DNA of 9,934 nt, from contig SPCK01000050.1 in the NCBI GenBank assembly GCA_004525355.1, positions 1 through 9,934 of the forward strand, read 5' to 3'. The position numbers and the translations under genes are program-made. Under the pieces are notes generated by a model. The model saw only the letters and a list, made by a program, of their open reading frames with translations, searched no databases and was not told where the DNA came from. The stretch's first letter is position 1. Each line of letters starts with the position of its first letter. Positions 1-6,393 of this stretch are shown here, piece by piece. This DNA is from Spirochaetales bacterium (GTDB lineage: Bacteria; Spirochaetota; Spirochaetia; Treponematales; UBA12059).

Positions 1-297
1 ATCCTGGCCAAGGGGAATGATTGCCCCGTAACCGGCGGATATGTTGCAGATCTCCTTTCCGACGTTATCGGCAACGTCGAGGAAGGTCATATTTGGATTA
101 CCGTCCAGCGGCACCTGAACATCATCGCGGTTGCGCAATTGAAGAAAGTAGCCGCCATTCTCTTGCCCCGCGATAGTACTCCCGATGCGAATGTGCTGGA
201 ACGGGCCAGCAAGGAAGGCATCTTCATGCTCCAGGGGGATACCGACTCGTTCGATCTCTGCGGTCGATTGTTCAACCTGCTGCACCCTTCCACATGA
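1..297 (+). CDS. DRTGG-domain protein (HPr-kinase-N-terminal-like), 3' part
   Basis: An open frame runs from base 1 to a TGA at 295-297 and encodes 98 residues; the start lies upstream of the window. The visible protein contains VTGGYVADLLSDVIGNVEEG near its beginning. It is followed by a WITVQRHLNIIAVA strand-helix unit, LKKVAAILLPRD, and a C-terminal segment, KEGIFMLQGDTDSFDLCGRL. This matches small stand-alone DRTGG proteins (often annotated 'serine kinase', about 110-120 aa), so only some 15-20 N-terminal residues appear to be missing. No kinase P-loop is visible, so a kinase function should not be assumed. From established genome context, DRTGG proteins recur in [FeFe]-hydrogenase/bifurcating-diaphorase loci, probably in a regulatory or sensory role. 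Its place immediately before nuoE-like and hydB-like genes fits that association. The exact role is unknown. Confidence 0.75.
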   Translation: MLAKGNDCPVTGGYVADLLSDVIGNVEEGHIWITVQRHLNIIAVAQLKKVAAILLPRDSTPDANVLERASKEGIFMLQGDTDSFDLCGRLFNLLHPST

Positions 298-333
298 CTA
301 TCGATCAAGATAACCGATACACCATAGACGACC

Positions 334-340
334 AGGAGGT
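334..340 (+). promoter_or_regulatory. Shine-Dalgarno that selects a GTG start at 345
   Basis: AGGAGGT lies 4-5 bases before an in-frame GTG at 345. The earlier in-frame ATG at 294 overlaps the preceding stop (ATGA) but has no purine-rich site upstream (pyrimidine-rich tgcacccttccac). The match to the anti-SD sequence makes 345 the better start for the NuoE-like gene. Confidence 0.7.
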
Positions 341-344
341 ATTC

Positions 345-848
345 GTGGAGACGCAACAGATTCATATTCCTGACAATGCCGAATATAGGGAGCTGAAAAG
401 TTTCATCGAGGAAAACCGTCAGACGCCCGGCCCTTTGATCCAGGTGTTGCACCGCGCACAGAAAATCTTCGGCTACCTGCCGCAGGAAGTCCAGCATTTC
501 GTGGCTCTGGAGATGCGTCTTCCTCATGCGGAGGTGTATGGCGTGGTCACCTTCTATAACTTCTTTCGTACCGAGCCGATCGGCGACCACATCGTCAACA
601 TCTGCCTTGGCACCGCTTGCCACGTCAAGGGTGCTTCCGAGATTCTCAAGGCCATGGAGAAGGAACTGGGCATTCGCGTGGGCGGTACTACCAAAGACCG
701 TTTCTTGACTCTATCGACCGCGCGCTGCTTCGGCGCCTGCGGCCTGGCTCCGGTGATGATGGTCGACGAAGAGGTTTACGGCCGGCTCAATCCGCAAAAA
801 TCCATTCAGATACTGAAGGATTTGCGCAACAAACAAACGGTAAACTGA
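345..848 (+). CDS. NuoE/HydC-type [2Fe-2S] diaphorase subunit (first copy)
   Basis: This is a thioredoxin-fold [2Fe-2S] subunit of the complex I 24-kDa family, which sits against the NuoF/HydB flavoprotein in the cytoplasm. From the GTG start it is 167 aa, the usual family length of about 150-170. An upstream ATG at 294 would give 184 aa but lacks a ribosome site. The N-terminal helical part contains the family signature around PHAEVYGVVTFYNFF. The four cluster ligands are visible as CLGTAC (C87, C92) and CFGAC (C128, C132). The domain ends with the usual MMVDEEVYGRL segment. It lies between the DRTGG gene and the HndB-like gene, with 19 bases to the latter, and most likely partners the NuoF-GltD fusion encoded at 1243. 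Assignment to the family is secure. The name (HydC, HndA, StnC or NuoE) depends on the complex it joins, so no symbol is given. Confidence 0.93.
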   Translation: METQQIHIPDNAEYRELKSFIEENRQTPGPLIQVLHRAQKIFGYLPQEVQHFVALEMRLPHAEVYGVVTFYNFFRTEPIGDHIVNICLGTACHVKGASEILKAMEKELGIRVGGTTKDRFLTLSTARCFGACGLAPVMMVDEEVYGRLNPQKSIQILKDLRNKQTVN

Positions 849-867
849 TATTTCGAAGGAGGCCTAT

Positions 868-1230
868 ATGAAACTCGAGGAACTACGCAAGATACGCGAA
901 AAGACGGAGAAGGAAATGTTCCTGCGCGACGGCAAGGCGCGCATCAAGGTGGTAGTGGGCATGGGCACCAGCGGCATCGCCGCCGGTGCTCGCGAGACTC
1001 TGAAAACATTGCTGGACGAAGTGGCCAAGCGTGAGCTGAAGGACGTCATTGTCAGTCAGGCCGGAGAACGGGGCTTGAGTTCCTACGAGCCAGTGGTCTC
1101 CGTCTTCGAGGAGGGCAAGCCTACGGTCGTTTACGGTAACGTCTCTGTCGACATCGCTCGCAAGATCGTGGCCGAGCACGTTGTCAATGGCAACCCCGTT
1201 TCCGACAATGTCATCGAAGTCAACAGTTAA
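868..1230 (+). CDS. HndB/HydD-like small thioredoxin-fold protein, no cysteines
   Basis: This 120-aa protein starts at an ATG preceded by AAGGAGG (856-862). The order is an N-terminal helix (MKLEELRKIREKTEKEM), a strand with VVVGMGTSGIAAGARETL, then VIVSQAGERGLSSYEPVVSV and a C-terminal VVYGNVSVDIARKIVAEHVV. The layout matches the HndB family (thioredoxin-like [2Fe-2S] proteins of NADP-reducing hydrogenases and the N-terminal domain of HydB). Family members with a cluster carry Cys in the GT-C-GIAAGA position and a later G-C-xxx-C motif. Here these read Ser, Glu and Ser, and the whole protein contains no Cys, so it cannot bind the cluster in the usual way. HydD-type proteins without cofactors are known in some bifurcating hydrogenase operons, so a structural or assembly role is plausible. 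Its position between NuoE and NuoF subunits supports membership of the same complex. Confidence 0.85.
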   Translation: MKLEELRKIREKTEKEMFLRDGKARIKVVVGMGTSGIAAGARETLKTLLDEVAKRELKDVIVSQAGERGLSSYEPVVSVFEEGKPTVVYGNVSVDIARKIVAEHVVNGNPVSDNVIEVNS

Positions 1231-1242
1231 GGCGAGGGCGTC

Positions 1243-4200
1243 ATGAAAAAGCGTCTGGATGTCCTGATATGCGGTGGAGGCGCCTGCATTTCGTCGCAGA
1301 GCCATGAATTCAAGAAGCATCTGCTGCAGGCGATCGAAGACAAGGGTCTGAACGAGGAGATCAACGTCGTAGAGACGGGTTGCATGGGTCCTTGCGAACT
1401 GGGACCGGTAATGGTGGTCTATCCCGATGGTTCCTTCTATATAAAGTTGAAGGAACAGGATGCGACGCGCATCGTCGATGAGCATTTCCTGAAAGGAAGG
1501 CCAATACAGGACCTTCTGTGGCTGGCTCCCGAAGCGCGCAAGATCGTCGAACAGAATAAGCAAGTGCCGTTCTTCGAGAAGCAGAAAAAAATCGTTCTTT
1601 CCAACTGTGGCAGGATTGACCCCGAGAATATCGAGGAGTACATCGGCCAACGGGGCTACGAGGCCCTGGGCACGGTGATAACCACGATGACGCCGGCAGA
1701 GGCAGCTGCTACCGTCGAGAAATCCGGCCTGGGCGGCCGCGGCGGCGCAGGTTTCCCGACGGGCCTCAAGTGGAAATTTACGCTCCAAAACGAGAGCGAC
1801 CAGAAATACGTCATCTGCAACGCGGACGAAGGCGACCCTGGTGCTTTCATGGACCGCGCCGTGCTGGAAGGCGATCCACACACGGTGATCGAAGGCATGG
1901 CCATCGCCGGCTATGCAATCGGCGCCAACAAGGGCTTCATCTACGTGCGCGCCGAGTATCCCTTGGCCATCGCGCGGTTGACCGTGGCCATCCAGCAAGC
2001 CCGCGACTTGGGCATGCTCGGAAAGCACATTTTCGAGACTGGCTTCGATTTCGACATCGAGATGCGCATGGGCGCGGGTGCCTTCGTCTGCGGTGAGGAA
2101 ACGGCGCTTATCGCCTCCCTCGAGGGCAAGCGGGGGCAACCTCGGCCCAAACCGCCCTACCCGGCCTTGCATGGCCTGTGGGGCAAACCGACGGTCATCA
2201 ACAACGTCGAGACGCTGGCGACGATTCGTCATATCTTCAACAACGGCGTCGACTGGTTCACCGCAATCGGTACCGAAAAGAGCAAGGGCACCAAGGTCTT
2301 CGCCCTGTCGGGCAAGGTGGTCAATACCGGCCTCGTCGAGGTGCCGATGGGCATCACCCTGGGAGAGCTCGTCTTCGAAATCGGCGGCGGCATTCCAAAT
2401 GGCAAGGCTTTCAAAGCTGTCCAGACCGGCGGACCATCGGGCGGATGCATTCCGGCCAAGTACCTGAATTCCCCTATAGATTATGAATCGCTCAAGCAGC
2501 TCGGCTCCATCATGGGCTCCGGCGGACTGATAGTGCTCGACGAAGACTCCTGCATGGTCAACATGGCCAAATACTTCCTGGAGTTCACTCTCGAGGAGTC
2601 CTGTGGCCAGTGCGTACCCTGCCGTGTCGGCCTCAAACACATGTACGACCTGCTAGAAAAGATAACGAACGGGACAGGCACCATGGCCGACCTGGAAAAG
2701 CTGGAAGCGCTCGCCTACACCGTGCGTGCGACCTCGCTGTGCGGTCTCGGCCAGGCCGCGCCCAATCCTGTCATATCCACGCTCAAATATTTCAAGAATG
2801 AGTACATCGAGCATATCCGCGACAAGAAATGCTCAGCCGGCGTATGCGCGGCGCTCTTCAACGCGCCTTGCGAAAACGCCTGCCCGTCCAATGTCGACGC
2901 GGCCACGTATATCTCCTACATGGGTGACGGCCGGCTGATGGACGCCTACTTCAACCACATGGAGCACAATCCTTTCCCGATCGTCTGCGCACGGGTCTGC
3001 CCCGCCTTCTGCGAGAAGAAGTGCGCCCGCGGCAAATACGACGAGGCGATCGCCATCCGCGAGGTCAAGCGCTTGTTCGCTGACTGGGCCATTGAGCAGG
3101 GCATGGGCTTTACCCCGCCCAAAAAGCCGAAGAAGGAGCGCATAGCCATCGTCGGCGCCGGTCCAGCCGGCCTGTCCTGTGCTTTCTACCTGACCCGGAT
3201 GGGCTACCTGCCGGTGGTCTTCGAGGCCCTGCCGGTGGCAGGCGGCATGATGAAGGTGGGCATCCCGGATTACCGTCTGCCCAAGGACAAGCTGGACGCC
3301 GAAATATCCGTCATAGAGCGCGCCGGAGTGGAGATCCGCCTCGGATCACCCGTCAGTTCCATCGAAGCGCTGATGGACCAGGGTTTCAAGGCCGTCTTCA
3401 TCGGCACCGGCGCCCATCAGTCGCAGCCACTGAACGTCGAGGGCTCTGACTTGCCCGGCGTTATCAGCGGCATCGACTTCCTGCGCCAGGTCAACCTCGG
3501 GCAGCTTCTGGAGGTAGGCGACGACGTGGTAGTGGTCGGCGGCGGTTCAACGGCCATGGATGCCGCACGTTCCGCGAAACGCCTGGGCGCTCACAACGTA
3601 CGCATCGTCTACCGCCGTACCCGCACCGAAATGCCTGCACAGCTCGATGAGGTTGTCGATGCCGAGGAAGAGCGAATCGAGATGGACTTCCTTTCCAACC
3701 CGCTGCGCATCCTCGAAAGCGGAGGTAAGGCAAGCGGCATCCGTTGCATCAAGACCGAGCTCGGCGACTTCGACGATTCCGGCCGGCGCAGGCCGATTCC
3801 GGTGAATGGCAGCGAGTACAGCATACGCGCCAACCTGATCATCCCCTGCCTGGGCCAGAAACTCAGCCTCGGCCTGACCGGCGGCAAGCTCAACCTTGAC
3901 CGTCGCGGCCACATTGCAATCGATCCGCGGACCGGAGCCACCAATGTACCTGGCGTGTTTGCCGGCGGCGACGCCATCAATCCGTCCACGGTCATCGAAA
4001 GCGTGGCCCAGGGACGTCTGGCGGCCATACACATCGACAAGTACCTGGGCTATGAGGGCCGCCTGTTCGACCACGAACGCAAATCGGTGCTGGTGTCGTA
4101 TGACGAGGAGGCCTACCTGAAACCCCTACCTCGCTACAAGCCGCATCTGGAACAAGCGGAGAGCCGCATAGCCAAAATGGCCATGGAGGTCAACCGCGGC

Positions 4201-4317
4201 CTCTCCCTCGAGGAGGCCATGGAGGAAGCGCGCCGCTGTCTGCACTGCGACCGAAACCAAACGGTGGAGCTGATGCCAGTAAAAGAGAGCGCACCGCCGA
4301 TCGAAGCAATGCTGTGA
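1243..4317 (+). CDS. NuoF/HydB-type FMN subunit fused to GltD/NfnB-type FAD-NAD(P)H oxidoreductase (StnB-like)
   Basis: This is a 1024-aa fusion. Residues 1-90 are a thioredoxin-like [2Fe-2S] domain with C10, C15, C47 and C51. Residues ~120-525 are NuoF-like: FMN/NAD(H) motifs GLGGRGGAGFPTGLKWK (163-179), NADEGDPGAF (193-202, the hydrogenase-diaphorase form) and CGEETALI (283-290), with a 4Fe-4S site at C454, C457, C460 and C500. H524, C530 and C535, with C437 as a possible fourth, resemble the Zn site described for bifurcating HydB. Residues ~540-600 have GltD-type cysteines C543, C547, C582, C586, C590 and C594. The FAD motif GAGPAGLSCAFYL is at 638-650, the nucleotide motif VVVVGGGSTAMDAA at 762-775, YRRTR at 790-794 suggests NADPH, and GVFAGGDAINPST at 904-916 closes the FAD fold. 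The start has GAGGG four bases upstream. The architecture recalls StnB of Sporomusa-type transhydrogenase. Bifurcation and NADP use are inferred, not shown. Confidence 0.9.
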   Translation: MKKRLDVLICGGGACISSQSHEFKKHLLQAIEDKGLNEEINVVETGCMGPCELGPVMVVYPDGSFYIKLKEQDATRIVDEHFLKGRPIQDLLWLAPEARKIVEQNKQVPFFEKQKKIVLSNCGRIDPENIEEYIGQRGYEALGTVITTMTPAEAAATVEKSGLGGRGGAGFPTGLKWKFTLQNESDQKYVICNADEGDPGAFMDRAVLEGDPHTVIEGMAIAGYAIGANKGFIYVRAEYPLAIARLTVAIQQARDLGMLGKHIFETGFDFDIEMRMGAGAFVCGEETALIASLEGKRGQPRPKPPYPALHGLWGKPTVINNVETLATIRHIFNNGVDWFTAIGTEKSKGTKVFALSGKVVNTGLVEVPMGITLGELVFEIGGGIPNGKAFKAVQTGGPSGGCIPAKYLNSPIDYESLKQLGSIMGSGGLIVLDEDSCMVNMAKYFLEFTLEESCGQCVPCRVGLKHMYDLLEKITNGTGTMADLEKLEALAYTVRATSLCGLGQAAPNPVISTLKYFKNEYIEHIRDKKCSAGVCAALFNAPCENACPSNVDAATYISYMGDGRLMDAYFNHMEHNPFPIVCARVCPAFCEKKCARGKYDEAIAIREVKRLFADWAIEQGMGFTPPKKPKKERIAIVGAGPAGLSCAFYLTRMGYLPVVFEALPVAGGMMKVGIPDYRLPKDKLDAEISVIERAGVEIRLGSPVSSIEALMDQGFKAVFIGTGAHQSQPLNVEGSDLPGVISGIDFLRQVNLGQLLEVGDDVVVVGGGSTAMDAARSAKRLGAHNVRIVYRRTRTEMPAQLDEVVDAEEERIEMDFLSNPLRILESGGKASGIRCIKTELGDFDDSGRRRPIPVNGSEYSIRANLIIPCLGQKLSLGLTGGKLNLDRRGHIAIDPRTGATNVPGVFAGGDAINPSTVIESVAQGRLAAIHIDKYLGYEGRLFDHERKSVLVSYDEEAYLKPLPRYKPHLEQAESRIAKMAMEVNRGLSLEEAMEEARRCLHCDRNQTVELMPVKESAPPIEAML

Positions 4318-4321
4318 GGAG
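4316..4321 (+). promoter_or_regulatory. Shine-Dalgarno inside the stop region of the fusion gene
   Basis: GAGGAG begins within the TGA stop of the fusion gene (4315-4317) and lies four bases before ATG 4326 (ten before ATG 4332). A GTG at 4314 overlapping the stop (GTGA) is a possible earlier start but has no visible ribosome site. The layout implies translational coupling. Confidence 0.55.
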
Positions 4322-4325
4322 CGAC

Positions 4326-4784
4326 ATGAACATGCAAGCGATACTGCAGAAATACGAAAAGAGCACGGACAACCTGCTGGGCTTGTTGCATGACCTGCAG
4401 GATGCCAATGAGCAGCACTATCTGACCCCGGGCAGCATGGACGCTGTGGCCAAGTACCTGGGTGTGCCCATCGGCTACGTATACGGCGTAGCCACCTTCT
4501 ATACCATGTTCAGCCTCAAACCGCGCGGGCGCTACATCGTACGCGTCTGTCAGTCCCCACCCTGCCACCTGCTCGGCTCGACCGATGTTTCCAGAGAGCT
4601 GATCGAAGTGCTGGGAGTCGGTTTCGGCGAAACCACCGCCGATGGCCAGTTCACCCTTGAAATGTCCTCCTGTCTCGGGGTATGCGGCGTAGCCCCAGCC
4701 ATGATGATCAACGACGAGGTCTATGGCAACCTGACGGTTTCGCGAATACTCGAGATCATCGAAGACTTAAGGAGGGTGAAATGA
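4326..4784 (+). CDS. NuoE-type [2Fe-2S] diaphorase subunit (second copy)
   Basis: This is a second 24-kDa-family thioredoxin-fold [2Fe-2S] subunit, 152 aa from ATG 4326 (156 if GTG 4314 is used, 150 from ATG 4332). It begins with a helical segment (ILQKYEKSTDNLLGLLHDLQ). It carries the signature LGVPIGYVYGVATFYTMFSL and binds its cluster through CQSPPC (C75, C80) and SSCLGVC (C116, C120). It ends in MMINDEVYGNLTVSRILEII. Its sequence is clearly diverged from the NuoE at 345-848: the two share the signature regions but differ in the loop between the first cysteines (CQSPPC against CLGTAC) and in both ends. Its stop overlaps the next start (ATGA, 4781-4784), which ties it to the NuoF encoded next. 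It most likely forms the NAD-side diaphorase pair feeding or draining the formate dehydrogenase subunit. Confidence 0.93.
   Translation: MNMQAILQKYEKSTDNLLGLLHDLQDANEQHYLTPGSMDAVAKYLGVPIGYVYGVATFYTMFSLKPRGRYIVRVCQSPPCHLLGSTDVSRELIEVLGVGFGETTADGQFTLEMSSCLGVCGVAPAMMINDEVYGNLTVSRILEIIEDLRRVK
4771..4776 (+). promoter_or_regulatory. Shine-Dalgarno that sets the NuoF start at 4781
   Basis: GGAGGG lies four bases before ATG 4781. That ATG overlaps the TGA stop of the NuoE gene in an ATGA arrangement. An in-frame extension back to 4682 reads the NuoE coding region out of frame and has no homology, so 4781 is taken as the start. Confidence 0.75.
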
Positions 4785-6382
4785 GCATCTACCGCACCCA
4801 CATCCTGGTGCCGGTGGACGAAGGGACCGTCCAGGCCGGGGTATTCGAAGTCAAGAGAAAGTTGGAGCAGGCAATCCTGCAAAAGGGTCTTGAAAAGGAA
4901 GTGAAGGTCGTCGAATCCGGCACGGTCGGCATTCAGGACAAGGGAGTCATCCTGGTGGTCTACCCGGAGCGCATCTATTATACCAATGTGCGCCCGGGCG
5001 ATGTAACGCTGATAGTGGACGAGCACCTGCTCAAGGGGCATATCCCGCCGGGCATCAAGCACCGCACCCTGGACATCCAGGCGGGCATGAAATCACTGCA
5101 CAATACCGGGCTGACCCGGCAACAGAAGCGGGTGGTGCTCGACAAGTCATGGAAAATCGCCCCAGACAACATTCGCGAAGTGCTGGCGGCTGGTGGATAT
5201 AGCGCCTTGGAGAAAATTTTTGGCGAAAAAATCACGCCAGAGGCGATCATCGATACGGTCAAGAAGTCGGGACTGCGCGGCCGCGGCGGCGCCGGTTTCC
5301 CGACCGGAATAAAATGGGAGGCCACGCGGAATGCGGTGGGTGACCAAAAGTACATCATTTGCAACGCTGATGAGGGAGAACCAGGGACCTTCAAGGACCG
5401 ACTGATCCTGGAAGGCGATCCGCACAAGCTGATAGAGGCCATGGTCATCGCCGGATATGCGATCGGCGCCACCAAGGGTTTCGTCTATATCCGCGGTGAA
5501 TACGGTCTGTCGATTGAACGCATGCAGAAAGCCATGGACCAGGCCCGCGAGTTTAGCCTGCTTGGGGCGAACATACTTGAAACAGGTTTTTCCTTCGACC
5601 TGGAAATAAAGAAAGGCGCCGGCGCCTACATCTGTGGCGACGAGACGGCCCTGATAGAATCGCTTGAGGGCAAACGCGGCAATCCCCGCGTCAAACCGCC
5701 CTACCCTGTCACCAACGGCCTGTGGCAAAAGCCTACCGCGGTCAACAATGTCGAGACGTTGGCCAATATTCCACAAATCATCACGCAGGGTAGCGAATGG
5801 TTCCATACCATGGGTACCGAAATGTGCCCGGGCACAAAGGTGTTTACCATCCTTGGCCATATCGAATCCCCCGGATTGATCGAAGTGGAGATGGGCACAC
5901 CACTGCGCGAGATAATCTTCTCCTACGGCGGCGGCATTTCCGGCGGCAAGAAATTCAAGGCGGCACTGCTGGGCGGAGCATCAGGGGTATTCCTGTCAGA
6001 GAAACTGCTCGACGTGCATATGGATTTGGAAAGTCTGAAAGAGAACAAGGCGGTACTCGGCTCGGGCGCCGTTTTGGTGATGAACGAGGAGGCGTCGATA
6101 CCCGACATGCTCTTCTCCATTCTCAAGTTCTATGCCCACGAATCATGCGGCCAATGTGCTCCCTGCCGGGTCGGTACTCACCAACTCCTCCAGCTTGCCT
6201 GGAATGTACGCGAGGGCAAGGGGCAGGTCGAGGACATCGACACCATGATGAGCTTGGCTGAATTGATGTGGCGATCCTCACTTTGCCCTCTGGGACAATC
6301 GGTGATCACGCCAGTCAAGAGCGCCATCGAGAATTTCAGGGACGAGTTCGTACTGGCCGTCAGCCATAATCAGGTATCCTAA
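4781..6382 (+). CDS. NuoF-type FMN/NAD(H) subunit with cysteine-free N-terminal domain
   Basis: This 533-aa protein belongs to the complex I 51-kDa family and is the NAD(H)-binding flavoprotein of a diaphorase. The NuoF core is complete: GLRGRGGAGFPTGIKWE (164-180) for FMN, NADEGEPGTFKDR (195-207, the form usual in respiratory and FDH-type NuoF), CGDETALIESLEGKRG (285-300) and the 4Fe-4S ligands C456, C459, C462 and C502. An N-terminal thioredoxin-like domain (1-90) is recognisable by alignment with the fusion protein at 1243, but every cluster cysteine is replaced: VVESGTVGIQDKG here against VVETGCMGPCELG there. The protein ends shortly after the 4Fe-4S motif, with no ferredoxin domain and no equivalent of the H/C/C Zn-type site. 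It is therefore most likely a simple NADH-reactive module rather than a bifurcating one, which is an inference from motif loss. It overlaps the upstream NuoE and is 11 bases from the FDH gene. Confidence 0.93.
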   Translation: MSIYRTHILVPVDEGTVQAGVFEVKRKLEQAILQKGLEKEVKVVESGTVGIQDKGVILVVYPERIYYTNVRPGDVTLIVDEHLLKGHIPPGIKHRTLDIQAGMKSLHNTGLTRQQKRVVLDKSWKIAPDNIREVLAAGGYSALEKIFGEKITPEAIIDTVKKSGLRGRGGAGFPTGIKWEATRNAVGDQKYIICNADEGEPGTFKDRLILEGDPHKLIEAMVIAGYAIGATKGFVYIRGEYGLSIERMQKAMDQAREFSLLGANILETGFSFDLEIKKGAGAYICGDETALIESLEGKRGNPRVKPPYPVTNGLWQKPTAVNNVETLANIPQIITQGSEWFHTMGTEMCPGTKVFTILGHIESPGLIEVEMGTPLREIIFSYGGGISGGKKFKAALLGGASGVFLSEKLLDVHMDLESLKENKAVLGSGAVLVMNEEASIPDMLFSILKFYAHESCGQCAPCRVGTHQLLQLAWNVREGKGQVEDIDTMMSLAELMWRSSLCPLGQSVITPVKSAIENFRDEFVLAVSHNQVS

Positions 6383-6393
6383 GGGAGGCATTC

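Noticed and set aside
883..2640. 585-codon open frame on the minus strand
   Set aside because: It lies opposite the HndB-like and fusion genes, which have clear homology and ribosome sites. Its product has no recognisable motif and is the usual antisense shadow of a GC-biased coding strand.
3547..4074. Minus-strand frame of 175 codons opposite the GltD-like domain
   Set aside because: It is antisense to well-conserved FAD/NAD(P) motifs and has no motif of its own. The same reasoning removes the 5147-5860 and 7305-7962 minus-strand frames.
4682..4780. N-terminal extension of the second NuoF to an upstream in-frame ATG
   Set aside because: The extension reads the NuoE C-terminal coding sequence out of frame, has no family similarity, and a strong ribosome site marks 4781.
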